A stretch of DNA of 38,643 bases, taken from contig JAGBKI010000006.1 in NCBI GenBank assembly GCA_017933995.1, positions 1 to 38,643 of the forward strand, written 5' to 3'. A program made the translations under genes and the position numbers. Shown here piece by piece: positions 24,701 through 32,292 of the stretch (position 1 is the stretch's first letter; the number at the start of each line of letters is the position of its first letter). The stretch comes from Bacteroidaceae bacterium (GTDB taxonomy: Bacteria; Bacteroidota; Bacteroidia; Bacteroidales; Bacteroidaceae). The notes beneath the pieces were generated by a model. The model did not search any database, was not told the origin of the DNA, and worked only from the letters and a program-made list of their open reading frames with translations.

Positions 24701-27349
24701 CGGGCGCCAGCCCAGGGCGAAGTGGAGCAGCGAGTCGCTGAACGTGATGCGGCGGCTCTCCAGAATTTCGTCGCCGTTGAACACGTCGACGAACATCGTC
24801 ACGTCGCGCAGCGCGGAACCGATGATGACGTAGGCCGAGTCGCCCTCAACGCTCTGGCGGATGTTGTACCAGAAGGTATCGCCGCTGGCCGGGCGGGTGT
24901 CGTGCTCGGAGAAGAAGCGCACGACGTCCGTCTGCTTGAACTTTTCGCCGCCGCTCTCCACCTCCGTCACGAGGGTGTACTTGCCGGGGGCGGGCAGGCG
25001 CTGGCGCGTCAGGCGGAACGGCTCGCCCGTCGTGACACTGTCGGTCAGCACGACGGCTTCGCCCAGTTTCACGGTCAGCGTGCCGCGCGCCGTGACTTCG
25101 GTGCCGGAGGCGTTGATGAGGCGCGGCGTGACCTTGGGCATACGCTCGAAGCACACCGTCTGGGGCCAGCCCGTGGTCAGGTAGCCGTTGTTATAGGACG
25201 TGTAGTCGCTGCGCGTGGCCGTCTGCGTCTCGCCCGCCGCCGACGTCACGTCGACGCGCGTGGTGAAGCAGTTGCGCCCGCTGCCGCGCTCCGTATATAA
25301 TATAACAGGTATGGCGAAGCGTCCCTCGGCATCGGTGAGGGTGTCACCCTTGCAGACGGGCGCGGCTGACTCGTTGCCCTGGCGGAACCAGTGGTAGAAC
25401 CTGTAGCGCTGCGTCTCGTAGCGGACGCGCGCGCCCTCCACGGGCAGGCCGCTGTAGGTGCGCGCCGTGCCGGTGAGGACGAGGGTGTCGCCGGGGGCGT
25501 AGGTGCGCGTGACGGGGTCGAACTCCACAGTGAACGTCGGGCGTTTGTACTCCTGCACCTCAATGGTCATCGAAGTGGGCTGGGCGGTGCCGTCGGCGCG
25601 CAGCGTGAATGTGCCGGGCAGCACCGTGGCGGGCAGCGTCAGTTCGCCGCCTATGTTGCCCAAGTCGTCCGACTGCAGTTTCTGCTTGCCGACCTGCTTG
25701 TTGTGGCTGTCAATCAGCGTCACCGTGAGGGAACGGCCCGCCTCGGCGCGCACGCTGTCGCCGTGCTGCGTGAAGACAAAGCCGCCGAACAGCACTTTCT
25801 GCCCAGGGCGGTAGATGCCCCGGTCGGTGTAAAGGCGCACGGACGTGCGGTTCACCTCTCCGCGCCCGTATGCCGAATAACTGTCGAGCGAGAACTCGGG
25901 CAGGGCGTTGTCGTCGCCCAGGCTGATCCACGCCGTGCGGTTCTTGCGGTTCTTGGCGTTGATGCGGTAGGCGCCGTCCGCGTCGGGCTGCAGGCTTTCG
26001 CGGATGACGGCGCGGTCGCCCTTGCGCGTGGCCAGCACCATCGACGTGCCGGCGATGGGTGCGCCGCTCAGCGCGTCGACAATGGTCACGCGGTTGCCGC
26101 CGCCGTCCGTTTGCAGCACCATCGGATTCAGCCGCGTGCAGTGGAGGAGGGTGGGGTTGTACTCCCCGTCTTTGTCGGCGATGGCCACGACGTAGACGCC
26201 CGGCTCCGGGGGGGCGACGAATGTCACGGCGGTGTCGGTGCTGACGTAGGCGGGACGCTCCGTAATGCTGAAGGGGTAGGTGCGCACCAGGCGGCGCGGC
26301 ATTTTGCGCCATTCGTCGCCCGCCTCGTCCACGCTCCGTGCGCTCTGCCCGTCAAGGCGGTAGAGGAGCAGTTCGCAGGCTGTCCGCGCCTTGAAGCGCA
26401 GCGTGCAGCCGTAGCCCTTGCCAGGGTAGACCGTGGAGGGCAGGTTCTGCAAGGAAAGTTCGGGCTGCTCCGTACGCATGATGAAGTTGCGCAGTTTGTC
26501 GGCCTGCGGCATCGAGCCGTAGAGTCGCAGCCCCTCCTGCGCCAAGGCGATGCGTAGGCTGTCGTTCGTGTCCGAGCGGTAGCCGAAGTCGGTCATGCGG
26601 ACGTAGGTCTCCACGTTGAGCCGTAGGGCGCGGTTCTCGTCGGCGATGCGCCGCAGCGTGCGGAAACGCTCCGTCTCGCGGATGTCGTAACTGTCCGAGG
26701 CCGAGTTGCGGTCGAGGCTGTCGAGCGTCCACAGCAGCGCGGCCTCGCGGTTGCCACGGCTGCGGTAGAAAGTGATAAGGCGACCCGGGAGGCTGTTGCG
26801 CTGCCGGTCGGAGGATGCGTAGTCATCCAGGTACTGCCGCGCCAGCACGTGCAGCACGTCGCCGCCGAAGTATTTGCTGTCCGCGCCCTCCTCGAAGAGC
26901 GGCAGGTAGCGCTTGGTCTTCGCCCCGGCCAGCGCGGGCATATCGGTGAGCAAAGCCTCGTAGCAGGCGGCGCGCTCCGGGCGGTACGCCTCGTTTTGCC
27001 ACTGGCGGTATTCGAGCGTGCGGGCCAGCGCCGCGTTCCACAGCGCGCGCTCCACGGGGCGTTGCTCCGCGTCGCGCGCCGCACGTATGCGGTCAATTTC
27101 CACTGCCGCGCTGTCCGACGAGATGTCCTCGCCCAGTGTCAGCAGCGTGAGGCGCGCGCGCAGCAGTTGCGTGGCGTTGCCGTCGGCCTCCGCCTTGCGC
27201 TGTATCTGTGTCACATATTCCAAAGCCGTGCGCGGCAGGTCGTCGGCCTGCGCCGCCTCGGCCTTTTTCCACAGCGTCTTGTACGACTGCGCCTGTGCCC
27301 CGCCCAGCGCGGCCACAAGCACGAAGCATATCAGTAAAAGCCTTTTCAT
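21770..27349 (-). CDS. Alpha-2-macroglobulin-like protein, thioester motif apparently lost
   Basis: The 1859-residue protein has a signal peptide (about 1-20, ending GAQA) and a helical N-terminal region (~30-280). Macroglobulin beta-sandwich domains follow, including the signature YTDRGIYRPGQKVLFGGFVF near 507-526. The A2M core is FSETAFFFPALRTEEDGG and LPESLTQWNFRALAHT at ~1087-1126, then an alpha/alpha-barrel region from ~1300. Where family members carry the thioester CxEQ, this protein reads QPCHTATQWAERLYA (~1306-1320), with T-A-T-Q in place of C-x-E-Q. It may therefore act as a non-covalent protease inhibitor or scaffold in the periplasm or cell envelope (inference). No pbpC partner adjoins it. 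A weak -7-like motif (TATCTTCG, minus strand, 27445-27452) lies upstream. The gene is strongly GC-rich. Confidence 0.88.
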   Translation of the reverse strand: MKRLLLICFVLVAALGGAQAQSYKTLWKKAEAAQADDLPRTALEYVTQIQRKAEADGNATQLLRARLTLLTLGEDISSDSAAVEIDRIRAARDAEQRPVERALWNAALARTLEYRQWQNEAYRPERAACYEALLTDMPALAGAKTKRYLPLFEEGADSKYFGGDVLHVLARQYLDDYASSDRQRNSLPGRLITFYRSRGNREAALLWTLDSLDRNSASDSYDIRETERFRTLRRIADENRALRLNVETYVRMTDFGYRSDTNDSLRIALAQEGLRLYGSMPQADKLRNFIMRTEQPELSLQNLPSTVYPGKGYGCTLRFKARTACELLLYRLDGQSARSVDEAGDEWRKMPRRLVRTYPFSITERPAYVSTDTAVTFVAPPEPGVYVVAIADKDGEYNPTLLHCTRLNPMVLQTDGGGNRVTIVDALSGAPIAGTSMVLATRKGDRAVIRESLQPDADGAYRINAKNRKNRTAWISLGDDNALPEFSLDSYSAYGRGEVNRTSVRLYTDRGIYRPGQKVLFGGFVFTQHGDSVRAEAGRSLTVTLIDSHNKQVGKQKLQSDDLGNIGGELTLPATVLPGTFTLRADGTAQPTSMTIEVQEYKRPTFTVEFDPVTRTYAPGDTLVLTGTARTYSGLPVEGARVRYETQRYRFYHWFRQGNESAAPVCKGDTLTDAEGRFAIPVILYTERGSGRNCFTTRVDVTSAAGETQTATRSDYTSYNNGYLTTGWPQTVCFERMPKVTPRLINASGTEVTARGTLTVKLGEAVVLTDSVTTGEPFRLTRQRLPAPGKYTLVTEVESGGEKFKQTDVVRFFSEHDTRPASGDTFWYNIRQSVEGDSAYVIIGSALRDVTMFVDVFNGDEILESRRITFSDSLLHFALGWRPEYGEGANVTFAFVKDEQLYKQNARVVKPQPDKRLTLGWTTFRSLLTPGQHEEWRLRVTLPDGTPARAALMARLYDTSLDALRPYQWHFAHAFPRYQPFSAWTTSQRSTFSVKGSYALNLKDEAESDFTHWNDALFSGGTYRIAKLGAPITVGYAMATADAAPRMMMARVANADAGAEVAMEESKASGADDDAAALEAVDPRTNFSETAFFFPALRTEEDGGVTLAFTLPESLTQWNFRALAHTADMRVGTLDTFCVARKEFMVEPALPRFVREGDRAQIPVTVRNLTDKALGGTLLLQLLDATGDKVLLRQTLRFDAPAGGSEVQTFDVDATQLAGQGITVCRITGKSGLYGDGEEHYLPVLSAREQVTRSLAFTLTDHTPVTLRTDTLWSRSTAMADRQLTVEVSSNPAWYVVNALPVLADQPCHTATQWAERLYAIVLARHIADQNPAITKALGDTTGTGWASVLSRNADLKNTLAEESPWLVEAENETQRAAALATLFDNEQNALRLHSALDGLRKLQRGDGSWSWCPGMDGSPYITSRIALVLARLERLTGYETDMLPRAVKFLEAEAAKYVKQAKEHNYKGCPYIFLRYLYARALTGNEPATSAAKADVKYLVERIADDVAREDMHTKSLCAVVLAHYGKTAEAQTALQSLIEHTTVGDPQRGRFFDTRRAPMTWGSYRIPTQTSTMEALAMTAPEVMWNAEGGLVASRDRVLSEMRLWLLQAKRTQMWETSSASLDAIYALLVGTPQTEAAGDLARQTSVARYTLQDSRRRIVAANRADDAQGRETVGYVCDRFRAAPQVDVASVTVRGYDNSVGWGAVYATYTLPVEDVTAAGEGLALTRRIEVRRDGKWVAVKEGEALHVGDRLRVAFTLTADRDYDYLSLRTGRPACTEPADRLSGYRYTDAGGCYRVVRDTDLQYFFERMPKGVRTFTDELVIDRAGTYTFAPSRLQSLYSPEFQAIAPADVLCVE

Positions 27350-27622
27350 ATCGAGAGTGTTGTGTTATTCGTTCGTCGTTGGTCGCATCCCGCTCAACGG
27401 CGTTTAGTTTTGGGTTATTGTTATTTACTTTTGGTTCAACGCTGCGAAGATACGGCAAAACGCCAACTTCCGCTTCCCTCGCCCCGCTTTTTTCCATATT
27501 CCAACCTATTTCAAGTGATCTCCATTATATATAATAATGCCTGTGGCCAGATGTGCTTTCAATAGGTTTCCCCCTCAAACGCGAAAAACGCCGTCCCACG
27601 CCGCCCATTGCTGCGCTTTTTG

Positions 27623-27630
27623 TACTTTTG
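27623..27630 (+). promoter_or_regulatory. -7 promoter element for the first DUF3791-like gene
   Basis: TACTTTTG matches TAnnTTTG and lies 24 bp before ATG 27655. No TTG stands at the expected distance upstream (the nearest is 12 bp away). It supports starting the gene at 27655 and not at the upstream in-frame ATG 27553. Confidence 0.4.
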
Positions 27631-27654
27631 CCGACACATCAAGGCACACTGCGT

Positions 27655-27870
27655 ATGACATTCCCGCAATTAGACTTCGTGACCTACACCATTGGCTGCC
27701 TGTCCGAGCGTCTCGGTCTGTCGCAGCCCGATGTGTACGACCGCCTGCAACAGAGCGGGATACTTTCGGGCTACATCATCCCGGCCTATCCCGTGCTGCA
27801 CACGTTTTCCGGCGAATACCTCACCGACGACATCGTGGACTATATGAAAGAGAAAGGAGTGTTACAATAA
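27655..27870 (+). CDS. DUF3791-like small protein
   Basis: The 71-residue protein reads as one compact domain, with LDFVTYTIGCLSERLGLSQ, VYDRLQQSGIL and VLHTFSGEYLTDDIVDYMKE. These match my recollection of the DUF3791 pattern (helical, ending in a 'LHT....Y...D' block). DUF3791 genes are often next to DUF3990 genes, proposed to encode ADP-ribosyltransferase-like proteins, and such pairs look like toxin-antitoxin or regulatory modules. No DUF3990 gene is present here. It is cytosolic, with no signal peptide. Biochemical role unknown. Confidence 0.7.
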   Translation: MTFPQLDFVTYTIGCLSERLGLSQPDVYDRLQQSGILSGYIIPAYPVLHTFSGEYLTDDIVDYMKEKGVLQ

Positions 27871-27923
27871 GCGAAGTGGTTCCTTTCCAAAGCCTGGATT
27901 TCGTATGATTGAATCAACAAAGA

Positions 27924-28111
27924 ACGGCCTGAAAGGCCAACAAGCAATCAGCCCAGGGCAGCGCCCTGGGGAAGCGGCACACACAAAATTCGCCCTGAAA
28001 GGGCAAAAGCATTTATATTTTAACGCTTTTGCCCTTACAGGGCGGGGTTGGGCGGACGCCATTTCCCAGGGCGCTGCCCTGGGCTGATCGCTTGTTGGCC
28101 TTTCTGGCCGT
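27924..28111. repeat. 188-bp palindromic element between the DUF3791-like genes
   Basis: Outer arms of 48 bases (27924-27971 and 28064-28111) are inverted with about three differences. They contain the smaller palindrome AGCCCAGGGCAGCGCCCTGG. Inner arms 27991-28010 and 28025-28044 (CGCCCTGAAAGGGCAAAAGC type) pair around an AT-rich 14-nt loop, while the DNA between inner and outer arms does not pair. I recall similar blocks as frequent intergenic repeats in Bacteroidota genomes (unverified). The ORF across it on the minus strand is spurious. Confidence 0.85.
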
Positions 28112-28183
28112 CTCGCCGCATATATACAAACGTGTAATTTCGTTATATAGTCTATGATATCAGACACAAAAATTTTGTAAACT

Positions 28184-28402
28184 ATGGACGGACGCCAGAC
28201 GGTGTTGCAAATGAAATACGCGCGGCTCATTGACCAGTTGGCCAAGCGCCTGGGCGTTTCAACGGAAGAGGCGATGGGCGTCTTCTACCATACGCAGACG
28301 TTCCAGATGATACAACAGGGCGTGGCTGACCTGCACTGCCGCAGCGACCGATACCTCGTTGACGAGTTACTGCTGGAACTCGGCAAACTGTCTGTTGCCT
28401 GA
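28184..28402 (+). CDS. Second DUF3791-related small protein
   Basis: The 72-residue protein contains MKYARLIDQLAKRLGVSTEEAMGVFYHTQTFQMI, then QQGVADLHCRSDRYLVDELLLEL. It has the same helix-helix-'LH..S..YLV.E' order as the gene upstream and as DUF3791-type proteins, but is diverged. ATG 28211 (MKYARL) is an alternative start that trims nine residues without harming the domain. It lies 313 bp after the first such gene, with the palindromic element between them. Function unknown. Confidence 0.65.
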   Translation: MDGRQTVLQMKYARLIDQLAKRLGVSTEEAMGVFYHTQTFQMIQQGVADLHCRSDRYLVDELLLELGKLSVA

Positions 28403-28441
28403 AAACTCATATACCACACGACAAAAACTTTACACAAACCT

Positions 28442-29119
28442 ATGCGAAACTTCCTTTTTCTACTCTTGGCAATACTTTCACCGCTTTCCCTCCTGGCCCA
28501 GCCCACCGCCGCGCCCGTGATGACGTACATCGACGCGGACGGGTTCGAGACGGAGGAGACGGAATATGACGGCTCGGCGCCGCTGACAGCCACATTCACG
28601 GCCCACATCAGCGGGGCGGACGGCTACACGGCGCTGTGCGAGTGGCGCTTTGTGAAAGCGGGCGAGAGCGCGCCCTTCCTCACGCGTTTCGACGAGGACA
28701 CGCAGTACACGTTCACGCAGTCGGGTTCGTACACCGTGCAGTTGCTCATCTCGTTTGTGCAGGGCGCGGACACCATCGAGTACGTGCAGGACGACCCGTT
28801 CACGGTGAACATCCGCGAGTCGCGCCTGGAGTTCCCCAACGCCTTCACGCCCAACGGCGACGGCATCAACGACATCTTCAAGGCCAAGGACGGCTGGCAG
28901 AGCATCGTGTCGTTCCATGCGCAGGTGTTCAACCGCTCGGGCCGCCTGCTCTACGAGTGGCGCGACCCGGCTGGCGGATGGGACGGACGCAGCGGCGGGC
29001 GCACCGTGCCCGATGGCGCCTACTACCTCCGCGTCGACGCACGCGGCGCCGACGGACACCACTACGACATCCGCAAAACCATCAACGTCCTCACCGGCTA
29101 CCGCGAAGAGACACGCTGA
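28442..29119 (+). CDS. Secreted protein with type B T9SS (CHU_C) sorting domain
   Basis: The 225-residue protein has a signal peptide (about 1-19, ending SLLAQ) and a PKD-like beta domain (about 40-125, with [21 protein letters not shown]). Its C-terminal domain opens with [19 protein letters not shown] (~136-154) and contains [20 protein letters not shown] and [12 protein letters not shown]. That pattern is the gliding-motility-associated C-terminal domain, used as the type B signal of the type IX secretion system. The protein should cross the outer membrane and be released or attached. It is short, so the passenger is only the PKD-like domain. uvrA follows 51 bp downstream with a small CCCGGAA/TTCCGGG palindrome between (29133-29147). 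No enzymatic motif is seen. Confidence 0.85.
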   Translation: MRNFLFLLLAILSPLSLLAQPTAAPVMTYIDADGFETEETEYDGSAPLTATFTAHISGADGYTALCEWRFVKAGESAPFLTRFDEDTQYTFTQSGSYTVQLLISFVQGADTIEYVQDDPFTVNIRESRLEFPNAFTPNGDGINDIFKAKDGWQSIVSFHAQVFNRSGRLLYEWRDPAGGWDGRSGGRTVPDGAYYLRVDARGADGHHYDIRKTINVLTGYREETR

Positions 29120-29170
29120 ACCACCCGGAAAACCCGGAAATTCCGGGACAGCCTCCCACAAAAGCCCCCA

Positions 29171-32014
29171 ATGCCTTCCACCATCGACATATACGGCGCG
29201 CGCGTCCACAACCTCAAGAACGTGGACGTTTCGCTGCCGCGCCACAGCCTCAGCGTCATCACCGGCCTGAGCGGCAGCGGCAAGTCGTCGCTGGCCTTCG
29301 ACACGCTCTACGCCGAAGGTCAGCGCCGCTACATCGAGACATTCTCGGCCTACGCGCGCAACTTCCTCGACAACCTGGAACGCCCCGACGTGGACAAAAT
29401 CACGGGCCTCAGCCCGGTCATCAGCATCGAGCAGAAGACCACCAGCAAGAACCCGCGCTCCACCGTGGGCACCGTGACGGAAATCTACGACTTCCTGCGC
29501 CTGCTCTTCGCCCGCGCCGGCGAGGCGTACTCCTACAAAAGCGGCGAGCGTATGGTGCGCTACACCGAGGACCAGATTGTCGACCTCATCCTGCGCGACT
29601 ACGCCGGGCGCAAGGTCTACCTGCTCGCCCCGCTGGTGCGCAACCGTAAGGGCCACTACCGCGAACTCTTCGAGAGCGTGCGCAAGAAAGGGTTCCTCCA
29701 CGTCCGCGTGGACGGCGAGGTGCAGGAGGTGGTGCGCGGCATGAAGACCGACCGCTACAAGAACCACGACATAGAGGTCGTGGTCGACCGCCTCGCCGTG
29801 CAGGAGAAGGACCGCCAGCGGCTGTCGCAGTCCGTGGCGCAGACAATGGCACAGGGCGACGGCCTGATGCTGCTGCTCGACGCCGAGACCAACGTGGCGC
29901 GCTTCTACAGCCGCCGCCTGATGGACCCCGCCACGGGGCTGGCCTACCGCGAGCCCGCGCCCCACAACTTTTCGTTCAACTCCGTGAGTGGTGCCTGCCC
30001 CAAGTGCAAGGGGCTGGGTTTCGTCAGCGAAATTGACCGCGACAAGGTGGCGCCCAATCCCCGCCTCAGCATCTACGACGGCGGACTGGCACCGCTGGGC
30101 AAGTACCGCAAGTGGTTCATCTTCCAGGAGATCGAGGCCGTGCTGCTGAAATACGACGCCGACCTCAAGACGCCCGTGGGCGACCTGCCCGAGGAGGCGC
30201 TCGACGACATCATCGGCGGCACACCGGGCCGCCTGCGAATACCCGCCGCCATCGCCGGCACCACGAACGACTACTACGTGGAGTTCGCCGGACTGTCGAA
30301 GTACATCGAGCAGATGGCCGACAGCGAGATGACCGCCGCCGCGCGCCGCTGGGCCGAGAGTTTTGCGCGCACGCAGACCTGCCCCCATTGCCACGGCGCG
30401 CGCCTCAACGACGAGGCGCTGGCCTACCGTTTTGCGGGCAAGAACATCTACGAACTCGCCTCGATGGACATTGGCGAACTGAGCGAGTGGCTCGACAAGA
30501 CGGAGACCGCGCTCACGGGCAACCAGGCCGCCATTGCCCACGAAATCCTCAAGGAATTGCGCACGCGCCTGCGCTTCCTCGTCGACGTAGGGCTGGACTA
30601 CCTCTCCCTCGCGCGCGCCACGGCCACGCTCAGCGGCGGCGAGAGCCAGCGCATACGCCTCGCCACGCAGATAGGCTCGCAGCTGGTCAATGTGCTGTAT
30701 ATCCTCGACGAGCCGAGCATCGGCCTCCACCAGCGCGACAACGTGCGCCTCATCCGCTCGCTCAAGCAGCTGCGCGACACGGGCAATACCGTCGTCGTCG
30801 TCGAGCACGACAAGGACATGATGCTCGCCGCCGACTACATCGTGGACATCGGGCCGCAGGCCGGACGCAAGGGCGGCGAGGTGGTGTTCCAGGGCACACC
30901 TTCGGACATGCTCCACAGCCACACGCTCACCGCCGACTACCTCAACGACGCGCGCCGCATCGACGTGCCGGCCGTGCGCCGACAGGGCAACGGCAAGTTC
31001 CTGCGCATCAACGGCGCGCGCGGCAACAACCTCAAGGACGTCAGCGTCAGCCTGCCCCTCGGCACGCTCGTCTGCGTCACGGGTGTCAGCGGCTCGGGCA
31101 AGAGCACCCTTATCAACGACACCTTGCAGCCCATCCTCTCGCAACGGATATACCGCTCGCTCACGCCGCCCCTGCCCTACGACAGCGTGGAGGGGCTGGA
31201 GCACGTGGACAAGGTGGTCAGCGTCGACCAAAGCCCCATAGGCCGCACGCCGCGCTCCAACCCCGCCACCTACACGGGCGTGTTCAGCGACATACGCGCC
31301 CTGTTCGTCGAACTGCCCGAATCGAAGATACGCGCCTACAAGCCCGGACGCTTCTCTTTCAACGTCAAGGGCGGGCGCTGCGAGACGTGCAAGGGCAGCG
31401 GCTACAAGACCATTGAGATGAACTTCCTGCCCGATGTCTTCGTGCCGTGCGAGACGTGCCACGGCAAACGCTACAACCACGAGACGCTCGAAGTGCGCTA
31501 CCGGGGCAAGAGCATCGCCGACGTCTTAGATATGACCATCAACCAGGCCGTGGAGTTCTTCGAGCACGTGCCAAACATCCTGCACAAGATAAAGGTGCTA
31601 CAGGACGTCGGCCTGGGATATATCAAACTGGGTCAGAGCAGCACCACGCTCAGCGGCGGCGAGAGCCAGCGCGTCAAACTGGCCACCGAACTCTCCAAGC
31701 GCGACACGGGCCGCACCGTATATATATTGGACGAGCCTACCACCGGCCTGCACTTCGAGGACATCCGCGTCCTGTTGGGCGTGTTGCAGCGGTTAGTTGA
31801 CAAGGGCAACACGGTGATTGTCATTGAGCACAACCTCGACGTCATCAAGTGCGCCGACTACATTGTCGACATGGGGCCCGACGGCGGCCGCTTCGGCGGC
31901 ACCGTCGTCGCCACCGGCACACCCGAAGAGGTTGTGAAAAAAGGTAAAGGCTACACGGCGAAGTTTTTAATCCACGAATTACACGAATTCAACACGAATG
32001 AACACAAATGTTGA
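29171..32014 (+). CDS. uvrA: Excinuclease ABC subunit A
   Basis: This 947-residue protein is the damage-recognition ATPase of nucleotide excision repair and loads UvrB on lesions. Visible hallmarks are Walker A motifs [10 protein letters not shown] (31-40) and [10 protein letters not shown] (~637-646), ABC signatures [14 protein letters not shown] (~487) and [14 protein letters not shown] (~826), and DEP Walker B segments. The C-terminal zinc finger has the CxxC-19-CxxC spacing (CETCKGSG to CETCHG), and there are further CPKCKG and CPHCHG pairs. Length fits the family. The last residues are unusual: after KGYTAKFL the protein ends [14 protein letters not shown], encoded by CACGAAT-type repeat DNA. 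The native stop has evidently been replaced when the repeat arrived. The function is probably intact, since the C-terminal end is variable in UvrA. Confidence 0.97.
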   Translation: MPSTIDIYGARVHNLKNVDVSLPRHSLSVITGLSGSGKSSLAFDTLYAEGQRRYIETFSAYARNFLDNLERPDVDKITGLSPVISIEQKTTSKNPRSTVGTVTEIYDFLRLLFARAGEAYSYKSGERMVRYTEDQIVDLILRDYAGRKVYLLAPLVRNRKGHYRELFESVRKKGFLHVRVDGEVQEVVRGMKTDRYKNHDIEVVVDRLAVQEKDRQRLSQSVAQTMAQGDGLMLLLDAETNVARFYSRRLMDPATGLAYREPAPHNFSFNSVSGACPKCKGLGFVSEIDRDKVAPNPRLSIYDGGLAPLGKYRKWFIFQEIEAVLLKYDADLKTPVGDLPEEALDDIIGGTPGRLRIPAAIAGTTNDYYVEFAGLSKYIEQMADSEMTAAARRWAESFARTQTCPHCHGARLNDEALAYRFAGKNIYELASMDIGELSEWLDKTETALTGNQAAIAHEILKELRTRLRFLVDVGLDYLSLARATATLSGGESQRIRLATQIGSQLVNVLYILDEPSIGLHQRDNVRLIRSLKQLRDTGNTVVVVEHDKDMMLAADYIVDIGPQAGRKGGEVVFQGTPSDMLHSHTLTADYLNDARRIDVPAVRRQGNGKFLRINGARGNNLKDVSVSLPLGTLVCVTGVSGSGKSTLINDTLQPILSQRIYRSLTPPLPYDSVEGLEHVDKVVSVDQSPIGRTPRSNPATYTGVFSDIRALFVELPESKIRAYKPGRFSFNVKGGRCETCKGSGYKTIEMNFLPDVFVPCETCHGKRYNHETLEVRYRGKSIADVLDMTINQAVEFFEHVPNILHKIKVLQDVGLGYIKLGQSSTTLSGGESQRVKLATELSKRDTGRTVYILDEPTTGLHFEDIRVLLGVLQRLVDKGNTVIVIEHNLDVIKCADYIVDMGPDGGRFGGTVVATGTPEEVVKKGKGYTAKFLIHELHEFNTNEHKC
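31966..32010. repeat. Left CACGAAT repeat flank
   Basis: CACGAAT-type words occur at 31973, 31982 and 31993, with CACAAAT at 32002. The segment is an imperfect inverse of 32190-32236. It overlaps the uvrA 3' end and the start of the truncated GxxExxY gene. Confidence 0.75.
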
Positions 32015-32187
32015 TTGAAAACAAACTGTATTGGGACGAATGTTATGCAATCATAGGAGCCGCTTTTGCTGTTCACGAAAACCTTGGCTGCGGTTTTCTT
32101 GAAGCTGTATACCAAGAAGCGTTATCCATTGAGTTCTACGTTAACTTTGGAGAGCCGCGTTGCAGATATAAGCGTCTTGTCCTTTAG
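32008..32187 (+). pseudogene. Truncated GxxExxY-family gene
   Basis: A 59-codon frame from ATG 32008 (overlapping the uvrA stop) encodes [20 protein letters not shown], then [20 protein letters not shown]. This includes the family-naming motif G-F-L-E-A-V-Y. Complete family members are about 120-130 residues and belong to the PD-(D/E)xK-like group. Here the family similarity stops at about residue 43 and the frame ends 16 codons later, so the catalytic half is gone. The remnant is bounded by inverted CACGAAT repeats, suggesting the cassette arrived as a unit and later lost its 3' half. It is unlikely to be functional. Confidence 0.8.
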
Positions 32188-32189
32188 CA

Positions 32190-32236
32190 AATTAATTCGT
32201 GCAAATTCGTGTCCCATTCGTGTCATTCGTGGATAA
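32190..32236. repeat. Right CACGAAT repeat flank (inverted)
   Basis: It contains four ATTCGTG words and ends ATTCGTGGAT, the inverse of ATCCACGAAT at the left flank. With 31966-32010 it encloses the truncated GxxExxY gene. Confidence 0.75.
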
Positions 32237-32292
32237 AATATCATATAGTTGTGGTTAAGTTGTAAAAGAACAATTTAAATAAACTCACTTTT

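Noticed and set aside
27862-28245. Minus-strand ORF of 127 codons across the palindromic element
   Set aside because: Its sequence is translation of the inverted repeat (RPERP, SPGRCPG type) and overlaps the real second DUF3791-like gene.
28478-31480. Minus-strand open frame of 1000 codons
   Set aside because: It is antisense to the CHU_C gene and uvrA, which have unmistakable motifs; its His/Val/Ala-rich composition is typical of a shadow frame in GC-rich DNA.
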